From Apoda limacodes (taxonomy: Eukaryota > Arthropoda > Insecta > Lepidoptera > Limacodidae), in NCBI GenBank assembly GCA_946406115.1, contig OX291550.1, positions 2,284,803 through 2,348,802 on the forward strand: a stretch of 64,000 nucleotides of DNA. The letters are read 5' to 3'. Shown piece by piece: positions 21,870 to 33,899 of this stretch; positions within the stretch are counted from its first letter, which is position 1, and each line of letters opens with the position of its first letter. The notes beneath the pieces are model-generated. The model made no database searches, was not told the DNA's origin, and saw nothing but the letters and a program-made list of their open reading frames with translations. The translations under genes and the position numbers were made by a program.

Positions 21870-22044
21870 CAGAAACCAGATTTTGAAAAAGAGTGCGTAA
21901 CTTCTCGTTACGTGACCTCTAAAAGCGGTTTTTTGCGCTTAGTCAATGTGTTTATCCCAGCACAGCTGCGCACATCGCGTGTCGCACTGCTGAAGGCTCA
22001 TGGAATATTGCTAATTTGCTACACTTTCTCGTGAGTCCCAGTGC

Positions 22045-22430
22045 CGACGGAAAAAAATCACGTTTATTGTATGAGAGCTCCCCTTAAATATTTGTTTTAT
22101 TTAATTCAATTATTTATTTTTTAAGTGAATATATAACTAAATATTCTGTGAATATTTCAAGCGTCAACCTGTTGCCGTTATCAATATCGAGCAAAACCAG
22201 CAAAAAATCACGTTTGTTGTATGGGAGCCCCCTTATTTTTATTTTGTTCTGTTTTTTAGTATTTGTTGTTATACCGGCAGCAGAAATAAATCTTCTGTGA
22301 AAATTTCAACTGCCTAACTATCACGGTTCATGAGATACAGCCTAATGACAGACGGACAGACGGACAGACAGACAGCGGAGTCTTAGTAATAGGGTCCCGT
22401 TTTTACCCTTTAGTTACGGAACCCTAAAAA
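22045..22430 (+). repeat. Dispersed GGTTCCG repeat, copy 1
   Basis: A widespread lepidopteran-type repeat. It has two internal blocks with ATCACGTTTATTGTATG or ATCACGTTTGTTGTATGGG, then CTATCACGGTTCATGAGATA, a run of GACAGACGGACAGAC and an end near TTACGGAACCCTAAAAA. The same order is seen at 44752-45178 and, inverted, at 30144-30590 and 63500-63785. It has no coding capacity. The class is unknown to me. Confidence 0.7.
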
Positions 22431-23011
22431 CCACCCGAAACGTTAATTTTAATGGCGCTAGTGTCTATGAAAAAGTAAATGTGATGATTTTTAAATGTCT
22501 TTATAATGTATGCAGATTAGATATAAATATAAACTTGTTGGACACGAGTCAAGTTTTTGCATTTAGAAGGAAAACCTTTGAAAGTATGTTCTCAGAACTT
22601 GCGCGTGCCGAATAAAGATTATGTAAATTAGAGAGGGTTTCCCGAGAATTATTCATGAGCGGATGATTTTAAATCTATAATTATTACTTATATATTCATT
22701 TAAGTGAGGGAAAACCATTCGTTTTGTTAGTTTTTGGTTTTAGTTGGTTGCATGCCGTTTGTATATGTCAGCCTAAAATTAAAAGGTTACTGACCTACTG
22801 GTGACTCATGGTTTGCTCTATTTTGAGGGTGTTGTAGGTGATTTCGTGGCATCGCTATAACCTGCTTCCCCTCAATAAGACCAACAACAAACAACATGAC
22901 AATAAAAGCTCACTCGTACGTGCCTGGAACAAGACTGCAAATGCCATAGTAGTAGTTGTGTAACTAAGCCATTTTCGTTATACGGACCCTCTACAAAATG
23001 AAGATGGAAAG

Positions 23012-23139
23012 AAAAAATTGGAACAAAATTATCAAGAACATTTGAATCAAAAATAACACAATTTATATCATGAGTCTTCTCTGTCTTGCTTAGTTATTTT
23101 TGCTTCAAATGTTCTTGGAAATTTTGTTCCAATTTTTTT
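23012..23139. repeat. Foldback element with ~46-bp stem
   Basis: The left arm (23012-23057) and right arm (23093-23139) are near-perfect inverted repeats, with about 3 mismatches, around a 35-nt loop. The left arm reads AATTGGAACAAAATT then CAAGAACATTTGAA; the right arm is its complement. It could be a small foldback/MITE remnant or, if transcribed, a long hairpin precursor. No coding sequence is present. Confidence 0.8.
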
Positions 23140-25130
23140 GTTTGTTGCTGTTGCTATGTTAAAATAGAATTTCACTAAAAACATTCTGTACAGACACAGC
23201 TAACTCAAGATTTAGTTTGGAATTGCACTGAGGAGACTGTGTCACTAAATGGAGCGCTAGAAATTGCGCTCCTATGGAACCAATTTCAGCACAAGACTTA
23301 GATCTAAAATCAAGAGTGTGAAAGAGAAAGTTCGACACAGTCTCACACGTGAAACAGAAGATTTTGTATGAAAAATTAGACAGCTAGACCCCCGCCTTCG
23401 GTTCGACGGCGCCGCGACGGCCGCCGCTCTTATCACAACAAATGTTTTATTCGTGCGCGCGAGTTATTATTAACAAATTAAATAAGTACATACCTACATA
23501 AACAGTTTGTTTATAGCCTAATAAGTTTGTAAAAAATTGCTTGAAATGAAGACACACAAAAATGTAACACGAAAGCAAACACGCGCTTCGCGCGTTTGAA
23601 ATCTAAATACCTACCTTTGCCAATGAATTTTTGAAACCCATTCAAAGTGTTAGGAGCCGCCTCTAGTTCTGGGGGAAATCAAGGTAAAGTTGTAATCCAT
23701 CGATAGCCTTTATCCCTCCGTCCATTTAACGTTACACTTTTAATGTTACACTTATCTCTTATTATTTATAAATGAGACGTGAGATGTGTTATGCGTTTCA
23801 TATGATAATATACAATAAAGAATAAAAAAAAAAATCAAGTAGTGGATATAATTTACAACGCAGAATAAACACCTAACTCGACCATTCTAAAATGATGTTC
23901 TTGGAAAATCTATTGTCCCCTACGAACTCTACGTCTCTGGCCAAACCAAACACACCTCCCAGAGACATCAGACACTAAATGATGTTAAACGTGTCACTAA
24001 CAAGCCATCACATCTATGTTACGCCCTCAGTTTTCTCATCTATGAGTCTCAAACAAACCATCGATCAAATTTTCAGATCATCTCATAGGTCTCACCAGGA
24101 CACATACAAAGGACGCTTATTCTTTTCCTAATATAATACCTATTACACAATAACTCTTCTCTCTAAAAGTCTGCAGACACCCTAGACTTCTTAGACACCT
24201 TAGACTTTTAAGACATAGAATATCTTAACATCAATGTTGAAAGGCAAATTTCAACTATTGTTTGTATATTTCTAGTCTAGCATCAACATTTCCAATTCAA
24301 TACCCACGTAGGAAACAATTACATGAAGTCTAGTAAAAGCTGGATTCCCACACACTGACGCACGTGATCAATGGGTTCCTCCACGAGTTTCCTAGAGCTG
24401 TCATGCATCATTACCCGAAGCTACAAACTCAAAATGACGTTGAGCATAGCTTGGTGCATAGTCCTGTGTGGTAAAGCTTCTCCAGGTACATTCCCATGTA
24501 TGGAGTTACCGTTCCACTGCTGATCAGCAAGTTCCTCTAGACTCTTACGAATTACTAGGAGCGGTTTGAGTTCTTAAATGTATGTGGTCTCAAAAAAATT
24601 ACTTTTTAAGAAAAAGGTTAGTTATTGAAAATACTTCTAAACATAAGATGAAATTATTTATTTGTCGATCCTTTAGCTAAGTCAAACTTAAAAGAATTAT
24701 ATTCGCTAATTGCTCAAATGATTTAATTTGTTTTATTTTAAGAAGGTGTTATTTATATATAATATATGAACTAATCGCAATCTGTTACTTCATAATTTTT
24801 TGTGGTATATAACTAATATATAATGTATTTATTTTATAAATATATTTTTATATGGCAGCTGTATATTTCTTTAGTTAAGTAATTAAGTTTTAACACTTTC
24901 ATGTAGTGTTAAGCTTTTCACATATTAAGTCTGAAAATTGCCTAATTAAAGCTACAATTTACATGTTCTAATAATCTCAATTATTTGTCCTTCAGATAAA
25001 TAATTTAAAATAGTACACATCAAACAAAATAACACAACTAATTTACATACATCTCATCAGTCACATAACATTTATGTATAATAGTTGAATTAAATTAGTT
25101 TTGTCCCTAACCCAACTAAGCTAGTAAATA
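23140..25130. other. Unannotated interval
   Basis: No reading frame with recognisable motifs and no array. There is a GC-rich patch near 23385-23430 (CGGCGCCGCGACGGCCGCCG) in otherwise AT-rich sequence. From about 24590 to 25125 the sequence is very AT-rich. Confidence 0.4.
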
Positions 25131-25303
25131 GGGATTTTTTTTTATACCACTAAGTTGGCATACAAGCCTACGGTGCGCTTGATGATAAGCGGTTACCGTA
25201 GCCTATGGACGCTTGCAACACCAGGGGCATCACTCACGCGTTGCCGACCCTTCAGAAATCTACTAACTTCTTTCTTGAAGAACCCCATATTGTAGTCCTT
25301 TCA
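25131..25303 (-). pseudogene. LINE A 3'-end fragment
   Basis: On the minus strand this is the last ~170 bp of LINE A: the FFK..VI..LKGRQR-type C-terminus, the GTTGCAAGCGTCCATAGGCT segment and the terminal CTTAGTGGTATAAAAAAAA. It is 5'-truncated at about 25303. Confidence 0.85.
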
Positions 25304-26278
25304 CAATTACTGCCACTGCCCGATGTATGTCCACTCATTCACCTGTGTAAAAGTGGAAGATCCTTACTTGAGCCTTTTAGGACTTATCTCAGGCCTAAGC
25401 TCCTAGATCATATAACCCATTAAGAATAAAGAAGCAATAGAGACAAAACGCAGGAAAACTAGGGAACGCACGGGATCGGCATCTAAATTTAAAGTAAAAT
25501 ATGAGTAGGTACATTGTATTATTTGTAGATACACTGACACTTATTTTATTTATTTTTAAAAGAACGCTCCCAGTCGATAGTTCGCGAATGGCTGCCATGA
25601 CTTCTCGTCCTCATATCTAACCAAATTTCATCGCTGTGGGAAAATTTTAGTTAATTTGGACAGAATTCCGTACTCGAAACTCAGTCAAGTGTTTTCACAA
25701 TATTTTGTTTTAAATATTTGTAGGTGTTTTTGTGTGTTAATCACCAAGTATGTCAAGGACAACCATGATTTAAAACTTTAATGCGTTTCGTGAACAAAAT
25801 TTTGTTTGGAAACTTTTCTATTCAGGAAAATTCATAAAACCCTGTTATTGTAACAATATCACTTAATGTGTTTTATTCCAATACGTTTTCTTAATTTGAA
25901 AAAAAAAAAAAAATTTTACATAAATTATATATATTAATATGCATTTATTTCATTACTATATTATTTGAACTTGTAAATTATTGACATCAAACTTGCGAAA
26001 ACTGATAATTTTAAAGAGTACACACTAAAAGTGTCTAATTTCCTTTTAGAAAAAACAACAAGAATGTTGATTTTAAATGGATCTAAAATGTTGATAATTT
26101 TAACAAAATAAATCAATAATATTTGCGGTCTACCTTGCGTCAACCCTAACGAAAACGTCTGTCCGATATGGCTTTAACTTCAAATTTAAACCTAATACAG
26201 GTGCAGTTAGGTCCATTATAATATAGTTAACAAGAAAATATATTTTTATTAGCATTTTATCCAGCCGCAAGGAATTAT

Positions 26279-26850
26279 AGAATATATAAAAGCTTTCTGA
26301 AATAACTCATAGCCGTGTCGATTAGTCAGAATGTATGGAGCCTTCTAAAGAGCCGGCTCCTGTAGCCATGTCAAATAGTTAGAATATATGAAAGCTTTCT
26401 GAAATAACTCATAGCCGTGTCGATTAGTCAGAATGTATGGAGCCTTCTAAAGAGCCGGCTCCTGTAGCCATGTCAAATAGTTAGAATATATGAAAGCTTT
26501 CTGAAATAACTCATAGCCGTGTCGATTAGTCAGAATGTATGGAGCCTTCTAAAGAGCCGGCTCCTGTAGCCATGTCAAATAGTTAGAATATATAAAAGCT
26601 TTCTGAAATAACTCATAGCCGTGTCGATTAGTCAGAATGTATGGAGCCTTCTAAAGAGCCGGCTCCTGTAGCCATGTCAAATAGTTAGAATATATGAAAG
26701 CTTTCAAAAGAACTGGCTCTCGTAGCCATGTGAAGTGACTAGAATGTATAAAAGCTTTTTAAAAAGCTGGCTACCGTAGCCATGTCTAGTAGTTATAATG
26801 TATGAAAGCTTTCTATGGAGCTGGCTATATCTCCGTCGACTGTGAGCTGA
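26279..26850. repeat. A/B dimeric higher-order tandem repeat
   Basis: Four copies of a 102-bp unit start at about 26279, 26381, 26483 and 26585 and are almost identical. Each unit is two related monomers: A (49 bp, starting AGAATATATRAAAGCTTTCT) and B (53 bp, starting AGAATGTATGGAGCCTTCTA). After the fourth dimer three diverged ~53-bp monomers follow (about 26687, 26741, 26795). Homogenised dimers with diverged monomers at one edge are typical of unequal crossover. Confidence 0.92.
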
Positions 26851-26860
26851 TTGTAATCCA

Positions 26861-26932
26861 TAAAGTTAGCAAACGAGCAGACGGTTAAGCGGTCACCGCT
26901 GCCTATGAAAGCATGCAATACCATCAAATGAA
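26861..26932 (-). pseudogene. Diverged LINE A 3' fragment
   Basis: The minus strand resembles the last 70 bp of LINE A (GCATGCTTTCATAGGCAGCG, then GACCGCTTAACCGTC). It is too diverged and short for more. Confidence 0.5.
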
Positions 26933-26944
26933 ATTAAATCTAAT

Positions 26945-27075
26945 CAAATAGTTCTTTATTCAAGTATGATTTTTAAAAAAACTGTCGAATCGTCAAATTT
27001 CCTAAAAAAATATGACTTTACCCACCGGTTCGGAAGGAACTCTACCGTTACTCTTTTCAAAATATTAACAATAGT
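26945..27075 (-). repeat. LINE/SINE 3' tail, CACCGGTTCGGA type
   Basis: It contains GTCGAATCGTCAAATTT, CCCACCGGTTCGGAAGG and CTCTACCGTTACTCTTTT. This order is also seen at 43395-43630 and partly at 53165-53270. It is a dispersed lepidopteran tail sequence in minus orientation. Confidence 0.5.
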
Positions 27076-27079
27076 ACCT

Positions 27080-28320
27080 TTATACTACTACTAGACTTTG
27101 CCAGCGGCTGCGCCCGCCCTAAGTTCGGTTATCGGCGTGGGACTCCTTTATTTAATCACAGTATTAATACTCTGATTTAATCCTTAAATACACTAATGAA
27201 GTTTGTTATATCAAGCTGTAGCTATGTATATTATTATATAGTATATTATTCGCGCGGGAACTTTTGAATTTTTCGGGATAATACCCATTTTTAGTCAATT
27301 TTTGTTTTATAATAGTTTTGAAGTGTTTCAAATGTAAATTAAGTAGTAAGTAAGTAAGTGAGTAGTAAGTCCACTATGTCCAGTTTTTTGTCCGTGACAA
27401 AAATTTTGTGTCAACCTGTCTCACATTAGGTAACGTAAATTTAATACATTTGGTATTTTTCTCATTTAGCAAAAGATTATTGACAGTAAACCAATTTACG
27501 ACTTTGGAACACATTGACATTGTTTATTTCGTTATAAATTGGTTTGCTGGAGTTTTACTTTAAATAAAAAAGTAGTTTCATCAGCAATACTATTTCATGG
27601 GCACTGTTTACTGTTTACTGTTTACTGTTTACTGTTTACTGTTTACTGTTTACTGTTTACTGTTTACTGTTTACAGCTAGGTAGATCATTTATATGAAGC
27701 CCATGCGCACTACAGACCCCGACGATCTTACACCATTTATATGTCAACCGTTTGAATTCTGTCACTTAAATACGAACTCAAAAGGTCGAGACAACTGGCC
27801 TTAATACCATAATGATGTAGTTTAATCTGAGTGATGTAGTGAAGGATCACAAAATATTTTCAATGCATTATGTGCGTCTTCCCAAGCCTAAAAAATATAT
27901 TGTACTAGCTTCTGCCAGGGGCTTCGCTAGCCCTAAATTTCATTATCGGCGTAGGTTCTTACAGCAACTCCTCAATAATAGAAAAAAAACAATCAAATCT
28001 TACCTCTTTAATGGCATTATAAATTCGTGGCTGTGAAACCAAAATTATAAACCAATCGGTCAAGACGTTTAGTAGTTGACATACCAATAGCAGCGCCACC
28101 TACCGGGTCCAATTGTATTTTCAAATCATCCAGAAAACCATCGAAATACAATTATATAATTATACAATTTCAACCCAATCGGTTCAGCCGTTAAGAAGTT
28201 ATGTGAAAAAGATAAGTACGGCAGGATAATTCTTACTACCCGTTGTCCTATTACCCGTTTTCCCGTAGGAATGAAGCATTTTCCCGCGGTAAAAAGTAGC
28301 CTATGTGCTTTAGGGATAAT
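27080..28320. other. Dispersed-repeat debris, no gene
   Basis: Two degenerate copies of a common lepidopteran segment appear near 27100-27150 (GCCAGCGGCTGCGCCCGCCC) and 27905-27960 (GCCAGGGGCTTCGCTAGCCC), with a related stretch near 28260-28330. Otherwise I see nothing beyond the 7-bp array. Confidence 0.45.
27603..27674. repeat. 7-bp tandem array
   Basis: About 10 perfect copies of TGTTTAC. It does not resemble the insect telomere repeat. Confidence 0.97.
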
Positions 28321-28900
28321 GTCGGCTCCTAATGGTAGTAGTTTCGGAGCCTATTCTAATAACTGCTATATTTGTTGTTGTTGGAATATCACTAAATAAA
28401 AACTCAAAAGCTTTATCGTTATTACTCGAAACTTTTTTAATAACTTTAAGTTCGAAATCAGAATTAGATTTTTCAGCTTCCTTATTTATAATTTTTCAAG
28501 TAGTTTTAGTTACAACTGAGCTATTTCTATTTTTTTTACTTATAAACGAGGCCTTTGCTGTGGCACAAACTTGCCTAAACATTTATATTTATTTTTTTAC
28601 ATAGTTAGCAAAATAATCACTTTTGCTATAATTTCGTTTGTCATATAATTCATACAATCTTTGTCTCCTCTTGTAGATTCCCACCGTTGCCCAGTAACTA
28701 AATTTCAGACTACGAATAACTTTAATTATCTTAGGTTTAATTATTTTACTACATTCAGTAAGAGGAATTTCTCGTGCATTTGCGACACTTAAAAAAATAT
28801 AATCACTCTGTTCTTGCAGAACCTCATTAATAAATAATTGCGATCCCCCCACTGACATATTTTTGTTACCTCAGAACTCCGTCATTTATAAACCGAATTG
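28320..28900 (-). pseudogene. LINE EN-RT linker relic
   Basis: The minus-strand frame at 28858-28589 (89 residues) continues in frame past a TAG stop with INIFRQVCATAKASFISKK and then a WKIINKE-like motif. This is the linker between endonuclease and RT in CR1/jockey-type LINEs. At least two stops interrupt it. Neither EN nor RT core motifs are present. The plus-strand frame over the same bases is a shadow. Confidence 0.6.
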
Positions 28901-29259
28901 GATTTTTTAAGTATAGGGAAGGATTAACCCACAGATTGGACCCATTTTAATTAGTAAATATTGGTCCAAGAAAACCAGAGTCAAGAGTAGGTGGCGGAAG
29001 TATACCACTGTGAATGAGATTAACAAAACAATATACGATAGAAAAATCGCTCCACATTTGAATACGTGCAAACTTATATAGATGTTTTTGCGTAGTGTGC
29101 AAAAATTCGCACAGCATTTTACCTAAGCGCACGGTAGGCCTAACAAATGCGATGATCATTTTGACATTTTATGCATTTGACATTGAAAGAAAAACTAAAT
29201 TTTGACGTTTTAATTATTACGGTTCCGTAGTTAAAACCGAATGTTATGTTGTTATTCTA

Positions 29260-29830
29260 TTCCATCCGCAGTAGAAGACTGCAACAGCTTCCACCTAACT
29301 AATGAGCACATTTACCTCTTTAACGTACGCAAGGCAGTAAAACGTCAACCACCAAAAATTAACCAAGGTCCCGACGGCATACCACAGTTTATTGTGAAAG
29401 ACTGCATGGAGATCTTTGCAATATTACTAGCTAACTTTTTCAATATGTGAATAAAACAAAGAGCATACTCCACCACTTGGAAGGTATCCAAAGTTTTCCC
29501 AATCCACAAAAACGGTCCGAAATCGTGTTCATAAAACTATAGATCTGTTGGAGTTGTATCAGCATTTGTAAAAACATTCGAATCCATTATTTATGACTTA
29601 ATTCCTCGTCAACTTAGTGGTTGGTTTTTCGACACTCAGCATGGATTTCTCCCTGGCCGGTCCACATAGTCCAACCTACATAGGAAAGCAGGTAGACGTA
29701 GCTTACTTTGACGTTTGAAGTCGATAATGACGTTCTTTTGTAAAAACTTGCCGCTGCCGGGTTTTCAAGATCTCTCTTTGAGTTCTTCTCAGATTACCTA
29801 CCAGACAGGGTATAGTACATTTAGTATAAC
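29260..29830 (+). pseudogene. Decayed jockey-like RT fragment
   Basis: The plus strand reads NQGPDGIPQFIVKDC (RT fingers), YSTTWKVSKVFPIHKNG, NYRSVGVVSAFVKTFES and QHGFLPGRST across several frames with stops. It then continues to a degraded palm start near 29700. The order is that of a jockey/I-group LINE RT. No catalytic DD motif survives. Confidence 0.75.
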
Positions 29831-29837
29831 GACTAGG

Positions 29838-29945
29838 GCTTCCAATACCGGGGATCCCGGGATACTGAGTTCGCGGAATCCCGTCTTTATTTTTTTAATA
29901 CCGGTATTAGTTAACAAATACCGGTATTCCGGTACTAATAGAAGT
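29838..29945. repeat. Palindrome cluster, possible hAT terminus
   Basis: The region begins AGGGCTTCCAATACCGGGGA and contains ATACCGGTAT-type palindromes twice plus TCCGGTA. Such clusters can be subterminal transposase-binding sites. The hAT relic at 31139-31965 lies downstream in plus orientation. No matching inverted end was found, so this assignment is weak. Confidence 0.3.
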
Positions 29946-30143
29946 TCGTAAAATCTAAATAGAATTGCCAAAAGTTGATTGCAATTTGCAAGTGATATTG
30001 TATCCTTAACAAAAAATGCATTTCAATACAGATTTGTTACATTTTAAGCAGCCGGCTCCGTAAAATAAAAGAACAAACGTTTTGACACTGCGTACCGAAC
30101 TTACGATGCATTGATAACGGTCGACTGTAATTATCTAAGCCGT

Positions 30144-30590
30144 TTTTAGGGTTCCGTACCCAAAGGGTAATTAGCGGAACCCTATTTCTAAGACTTCGCT
30201 GTCCGTCCGTCCGTCTGTCACCAGGCTGTATCTCATGAACCGTGATAGTTAGAAAGTTGAAATTTTCTCAGAAGATTAATTTCTGTTGCCACTATAACAA
30301 CAAATACTAAAAAACAGAATAAAATAAACATTTAGGAGGGCTCCCATACAACAAACGTGATTTTTTTGCTCGATCTTGCTTGATATTATTAACGGCAGGT
30401 AGACGCTTAAAATATTCACAGAATATTTAGTTATATAGTCACTTTATAAATAAATAATTAAATTCAAATAAAACAGCTATTTAAGGGGGGCTCCAATACA
30501 GCAAGCATAATTTTTTGCCGTTTTTTTTTTAAAGTTAATGGTACGGAACCCTTCGTGCGTGAGTCCGACTCGTACTTGGCCGATTTTTTA
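30144..30590 (-). repeat. Dispersed GGTTCCG repeat, copy 2
   Basis: Fullest copy on the minus strand. It runs from AGGGTTCCGTACCCAAAGGG at one end through CCGTCCGTCCGTC and the two GGCTCCCATACAACAAACG-type blocks to GAGTCCGACTCGTACTTGGC at the other. It lies between a LINE relic and the hAT relic. Confidence 0.7.
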
Positions 30591-31138
30591 ATTCAACCAT
30601 ATTTCTTGTAAGAAAAAAGTTTCTATTAATATTCAAAAGTTATCAATAACTAAATTTAATCTATTATCAAACAAACACTTTGTAAAAAGGAATATTACAA
30701 AATTTCAGACATGGGACTGAACATGCCTAATTACAGGCCGCATAGGTTAACAATATTAAAATAGAAATAATATAAAATTGTATAGCTTAAAATAAGAAAA
30801 TAATATGTATAAAAAAGTTGTTTATATATTATTTTTATCAGTTTTTCTTTTATTTTAAACATCGATGATTGTTTTTTTTTTAATTATGTATATTAGTTAT
30901 GTCAACCAAAAGTGTAACTATACAGTTTTTCGTTCGATTCTTCTCGGTAGGAGTCGACATTGCGAACTGGAGTGTGAACCGGATTTTAAAATATAAAAAT
31001 AGTATTTCATAACTTTGATGATTTAAAAGTGTTTGTTAAACCCTAATATGAACTAAAAAATTTGACTTTGACTTTTGAGTTTAAAAAGGGCAATTAAATT
31101 GTATTATAACCACACGTAATATTTCACTCACTAAAATT

Positions 31139-31965
31139 CATTGTAGAGAAAGTACGAAAGGTAGTGAAACTTTTTGGGAAATCCAAAAATTATATACTAA
31201 AGCCATGGGAAAATACTGAGTTTGATCCTGGACTGCAAAACGCGCTGGAGCAATATGTTTCCAACTAAAGGATGCAGTTGCAAAGGTTTTCACAGACCTT
31301 AATATGATGTTCCCTTTAGTGATCATTGTGGAAAATGTCCACAGTGGTCTTGCTGTGGTCAAAGCAACTGTGCTGGTAATCTGTAAACGGGATGCCGATT
31401 TTGCCAAGTTATATGCGCGTAAAGATGATTCGAGGAAGAATCTCGCAATGGAACTCGGACAACGTATCAAATAATGATGAAGTCTAGCATTAGCAGTTTT
31501 ACAATATCTACATCATGCAGAACTCTATTATAATGATCGAGCCAATAAAGATACTTTTAAGAAACCAACAGGGTACGAGTTTCGTCAAATGATTGTATCT
31601 CTGTTTACACGGCTGATAAACAGAGAAACAGTCGAGCTATCTAGGTCATTATCAAAACAGGGTTCTCCTACTCCTAACATGAGCGAAAGTATTTATTAAA
31701 TGTAACTCGAACAAAAGTTTGAACGAGAAATGGGAAGAGTCGTCAAACTGAGGTTAGAGATGTGCGTCTGTGACAGCAGTGGAGGTGGTCGGGAAGTTTA
31801 TTTGACGGCGGCTTACAATAATTTGTTGTCAATCGTTCCTACAAGCGTAGAGTCAGTTTGAGCGTTTTCTTTGGTTGGATATCTTTGCAACAAACTGAGA
31901 AGCTCATATAAAGTACTGAATTCTCTATCCTTTTTGAGAGCTTCAATGCTTTAAGAGTAACGTTT
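31139..31965 (+). pseudogene. hAT-family transposase relic
   Basis: The plus strand carries scattered hAT motifs over several frames. They include LAVVKATVLVICKRDA near 31345, then EFRQMIVSLFTRL near 31580, and the hallmark C-terminal dimerisation stretch TSVESV, a stop, AFSLVGYLCNKLRSS near 31840-31920. In intact hAT transposases this region reads S-E-R-x-FS then ...KLR.. before the end, and it mediates dimer formation. Many stops and frameshifts are present and the N-terminal BED zinc finger is not visible. A minus-strand open frame at 31138-31470 is a shadow of it. Confidence 0.65.
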
Positions 31966-32175
31966 TTACAATATCTTGCCTTAAATTGATATTAGTGAAA
32001 CGTTTCTACAACAGTGCAAAAATGCGCTTGAACAATACAGATTTTGTGTAATGGCGAAACGATAACAAAATAAGAAATATATTATTTAACATGATAACGG
32101 AATATCTATTTTTTGAGTGTGCATGATTTTTTTAACCATAAACAAAAACATTTCCCATACGAATTCAGTAAATAC

Positions 32176-32332
32176 TGTTTTATATTATGTTTGTATTAAT
32201 TATATTATCACATGGATTTTATATTAATAAAACAGAGTTGTACAAATTGTGTTTCATTTCTTATCTTCCAGCCAGAGAGTACACACCATAGACTTAGACT
32301 AATCAAAGACAATAACTCTATGATCTGTTACA
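32176..32332 (-). repeat. Element 2 3' LTR
   Basis: 157 bp, TG...CA ends, preceded by AATAC. It contains an extra ATAGACTTAGACTAATC-like insertion near 32290 compared with the other LTR. Confidence 0.93.
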
Positions 32333-32349
32333 TCTCTCTTTTTCTCTTA
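32333..32349 (-). other. Element 2 polypurine tract
   Basis: The minus strand reads AAGAGAAAAAGAGAGA directly before the 3' LTR, a clear purine tract. Confidence 0.85.
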
Positions 32350-32453
32350 AAATGACATGAACTTATATATCTTATATGTAATTATAAATATTCAATTTCA
32401 GAAACTTAAGAATACCTAATTTTTTTAATTAACATACAAAATCTGAAAGATAA

Positions 32454-33647
32454 TTAGGGTTTTTTTACTTTTCTTCCTATCCTAGTTTTGTATTCATAAT
32501 CAGTATTTGGTTTGACAACAGCATCACTACTATGTCCCTCAACCTCATCATACCTTACAGTTTTATCATGCAAAAGTAAATCATTTTTAGCTCTATTATT
32601 TAGTGAATCATTAATAAATACAATATTTTCATCAAATGTTACCTCTTTCTTTATTTTAAAATTTTCTTTATTCTTACTTTCTATTAGGTGCTTTCTATTT
32701 CTGTCTAATTGCTGTCCTTTTTCAGTCAAGACTGTATAAGAATAGGGTCTACTAGCATTTTTCAACACTTGTGCATACTGCAATGGTTTTTTACTTATGT
32801 CATCAGAAATAAATACTTTTTGATTTTTCTCAAAAGGTTTTAATGTTTTAGTGTTTTTATCATAGTATTTTTTCTGTTTCTTTGCATTCTTATACAGTTT
32901 TGATTGTATATATTTTTCTTCTTTAGTTTTAATTGTTATATAAGGTAATAATTCTTGAATCTGTCTACCCATAAGTAATTCTGATGGTGTTTTATAATTA
33001 AATTCTTTTGATATAGGTGTATTCCTATATTCTAACAACATTAGATACCTATCTTTTCTTTCATAGTCTGTTTTTTTAAATATGTTTTTTACCATTTGTA
33101 CAAATCTCTCTACTATACCATTAGTCTGATGATGATAAGGACTACTAGTTCTATGCACAAAACTCCAATCACTTGCAAACTTTTTAAATTTGTGACTTGT
33201 ATAGTTAGTACCATTATCAGTATATAGGATTTCTGGTATACCATGTCTACTAAATATGCTTTTAAAGAATTCAATTGTGAGTTCTGTTGACAAGTTCTTT
33301 AGTTGACTTACTTCAAAGTATTTGCTGTAATAATCTACTACTAATATATATGGGTCGCTATCATAAAAAAATACATCACTTGACAATATAGTCCAAGGTT
33401 TTGTTGGCATTTCTCTTTTCACAATAGGTTGTTTTCAATTGTTATTTCTTAATCTTTCACAAGTCTCACATGATCTGACTTTAAATTCAAAATACTTCGA
33501 CATGTTAGGCCAAAATAAATATTTTCTTGCTCTAGACTTACACTTTTCTAGACCTAAATGATTATAATGTATTTTATCTAATGTATTTGACCTCAACGAT
33601 TTAGGAACTATTAAACATTTTTTCTTAAATATTAAACCATCATACAC
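32454..33647 (-). pseudogene. Element 2 integrase
   Basis: The zinc domain lies at 33435-33647: HYNHLG then CETC complete the HHCC set. After a short frame break, 32454-33422 (322 residues) carries the catalytic core. All three acids are present: ILVVDYYSKYFEV, YTDNGTNYTSH and HHQTNGIVERFVQMVK. It continues into a C-terminal domain rich in Lys and ends just before the polypurine tract. This is the best-preserved enzyme in the window, separated from its zinc domain by one break. Confidence 0.88.
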
Positions 33648-33899
33648 AAATAACTGTTCTTAACTTGTATAATAAGGCTTTAGTGTGTCTTTAGTATGTG
33701 CAATTTTCTTTGGCTAGCCATTATTTATGTACTTTTTCCATTTGTAAATCGGTATCTTTATTGACTTCAGACTTAAGTGTATTATATTTACTGTTTGTTA
33801 TATTTAAATTAGATTTTATCATACTGACTTGACATTCATACAAATCTTCCTTAAAATTATCATTTTTACAATTCATGACATCTCTTGACAAAGTATCTG

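Noticed and set aside
27603..27674. Telomeric repeat
   Set aside because: The unit is TGTTTAC, not the TTAGG of Lepidoptera, and the array is only ten copies.
31138..31470. 110-residue minus-strand frame as a gene
   Set aside because: It is the antisense shadow of the hAT relic, whose motifs read on the plus strand.
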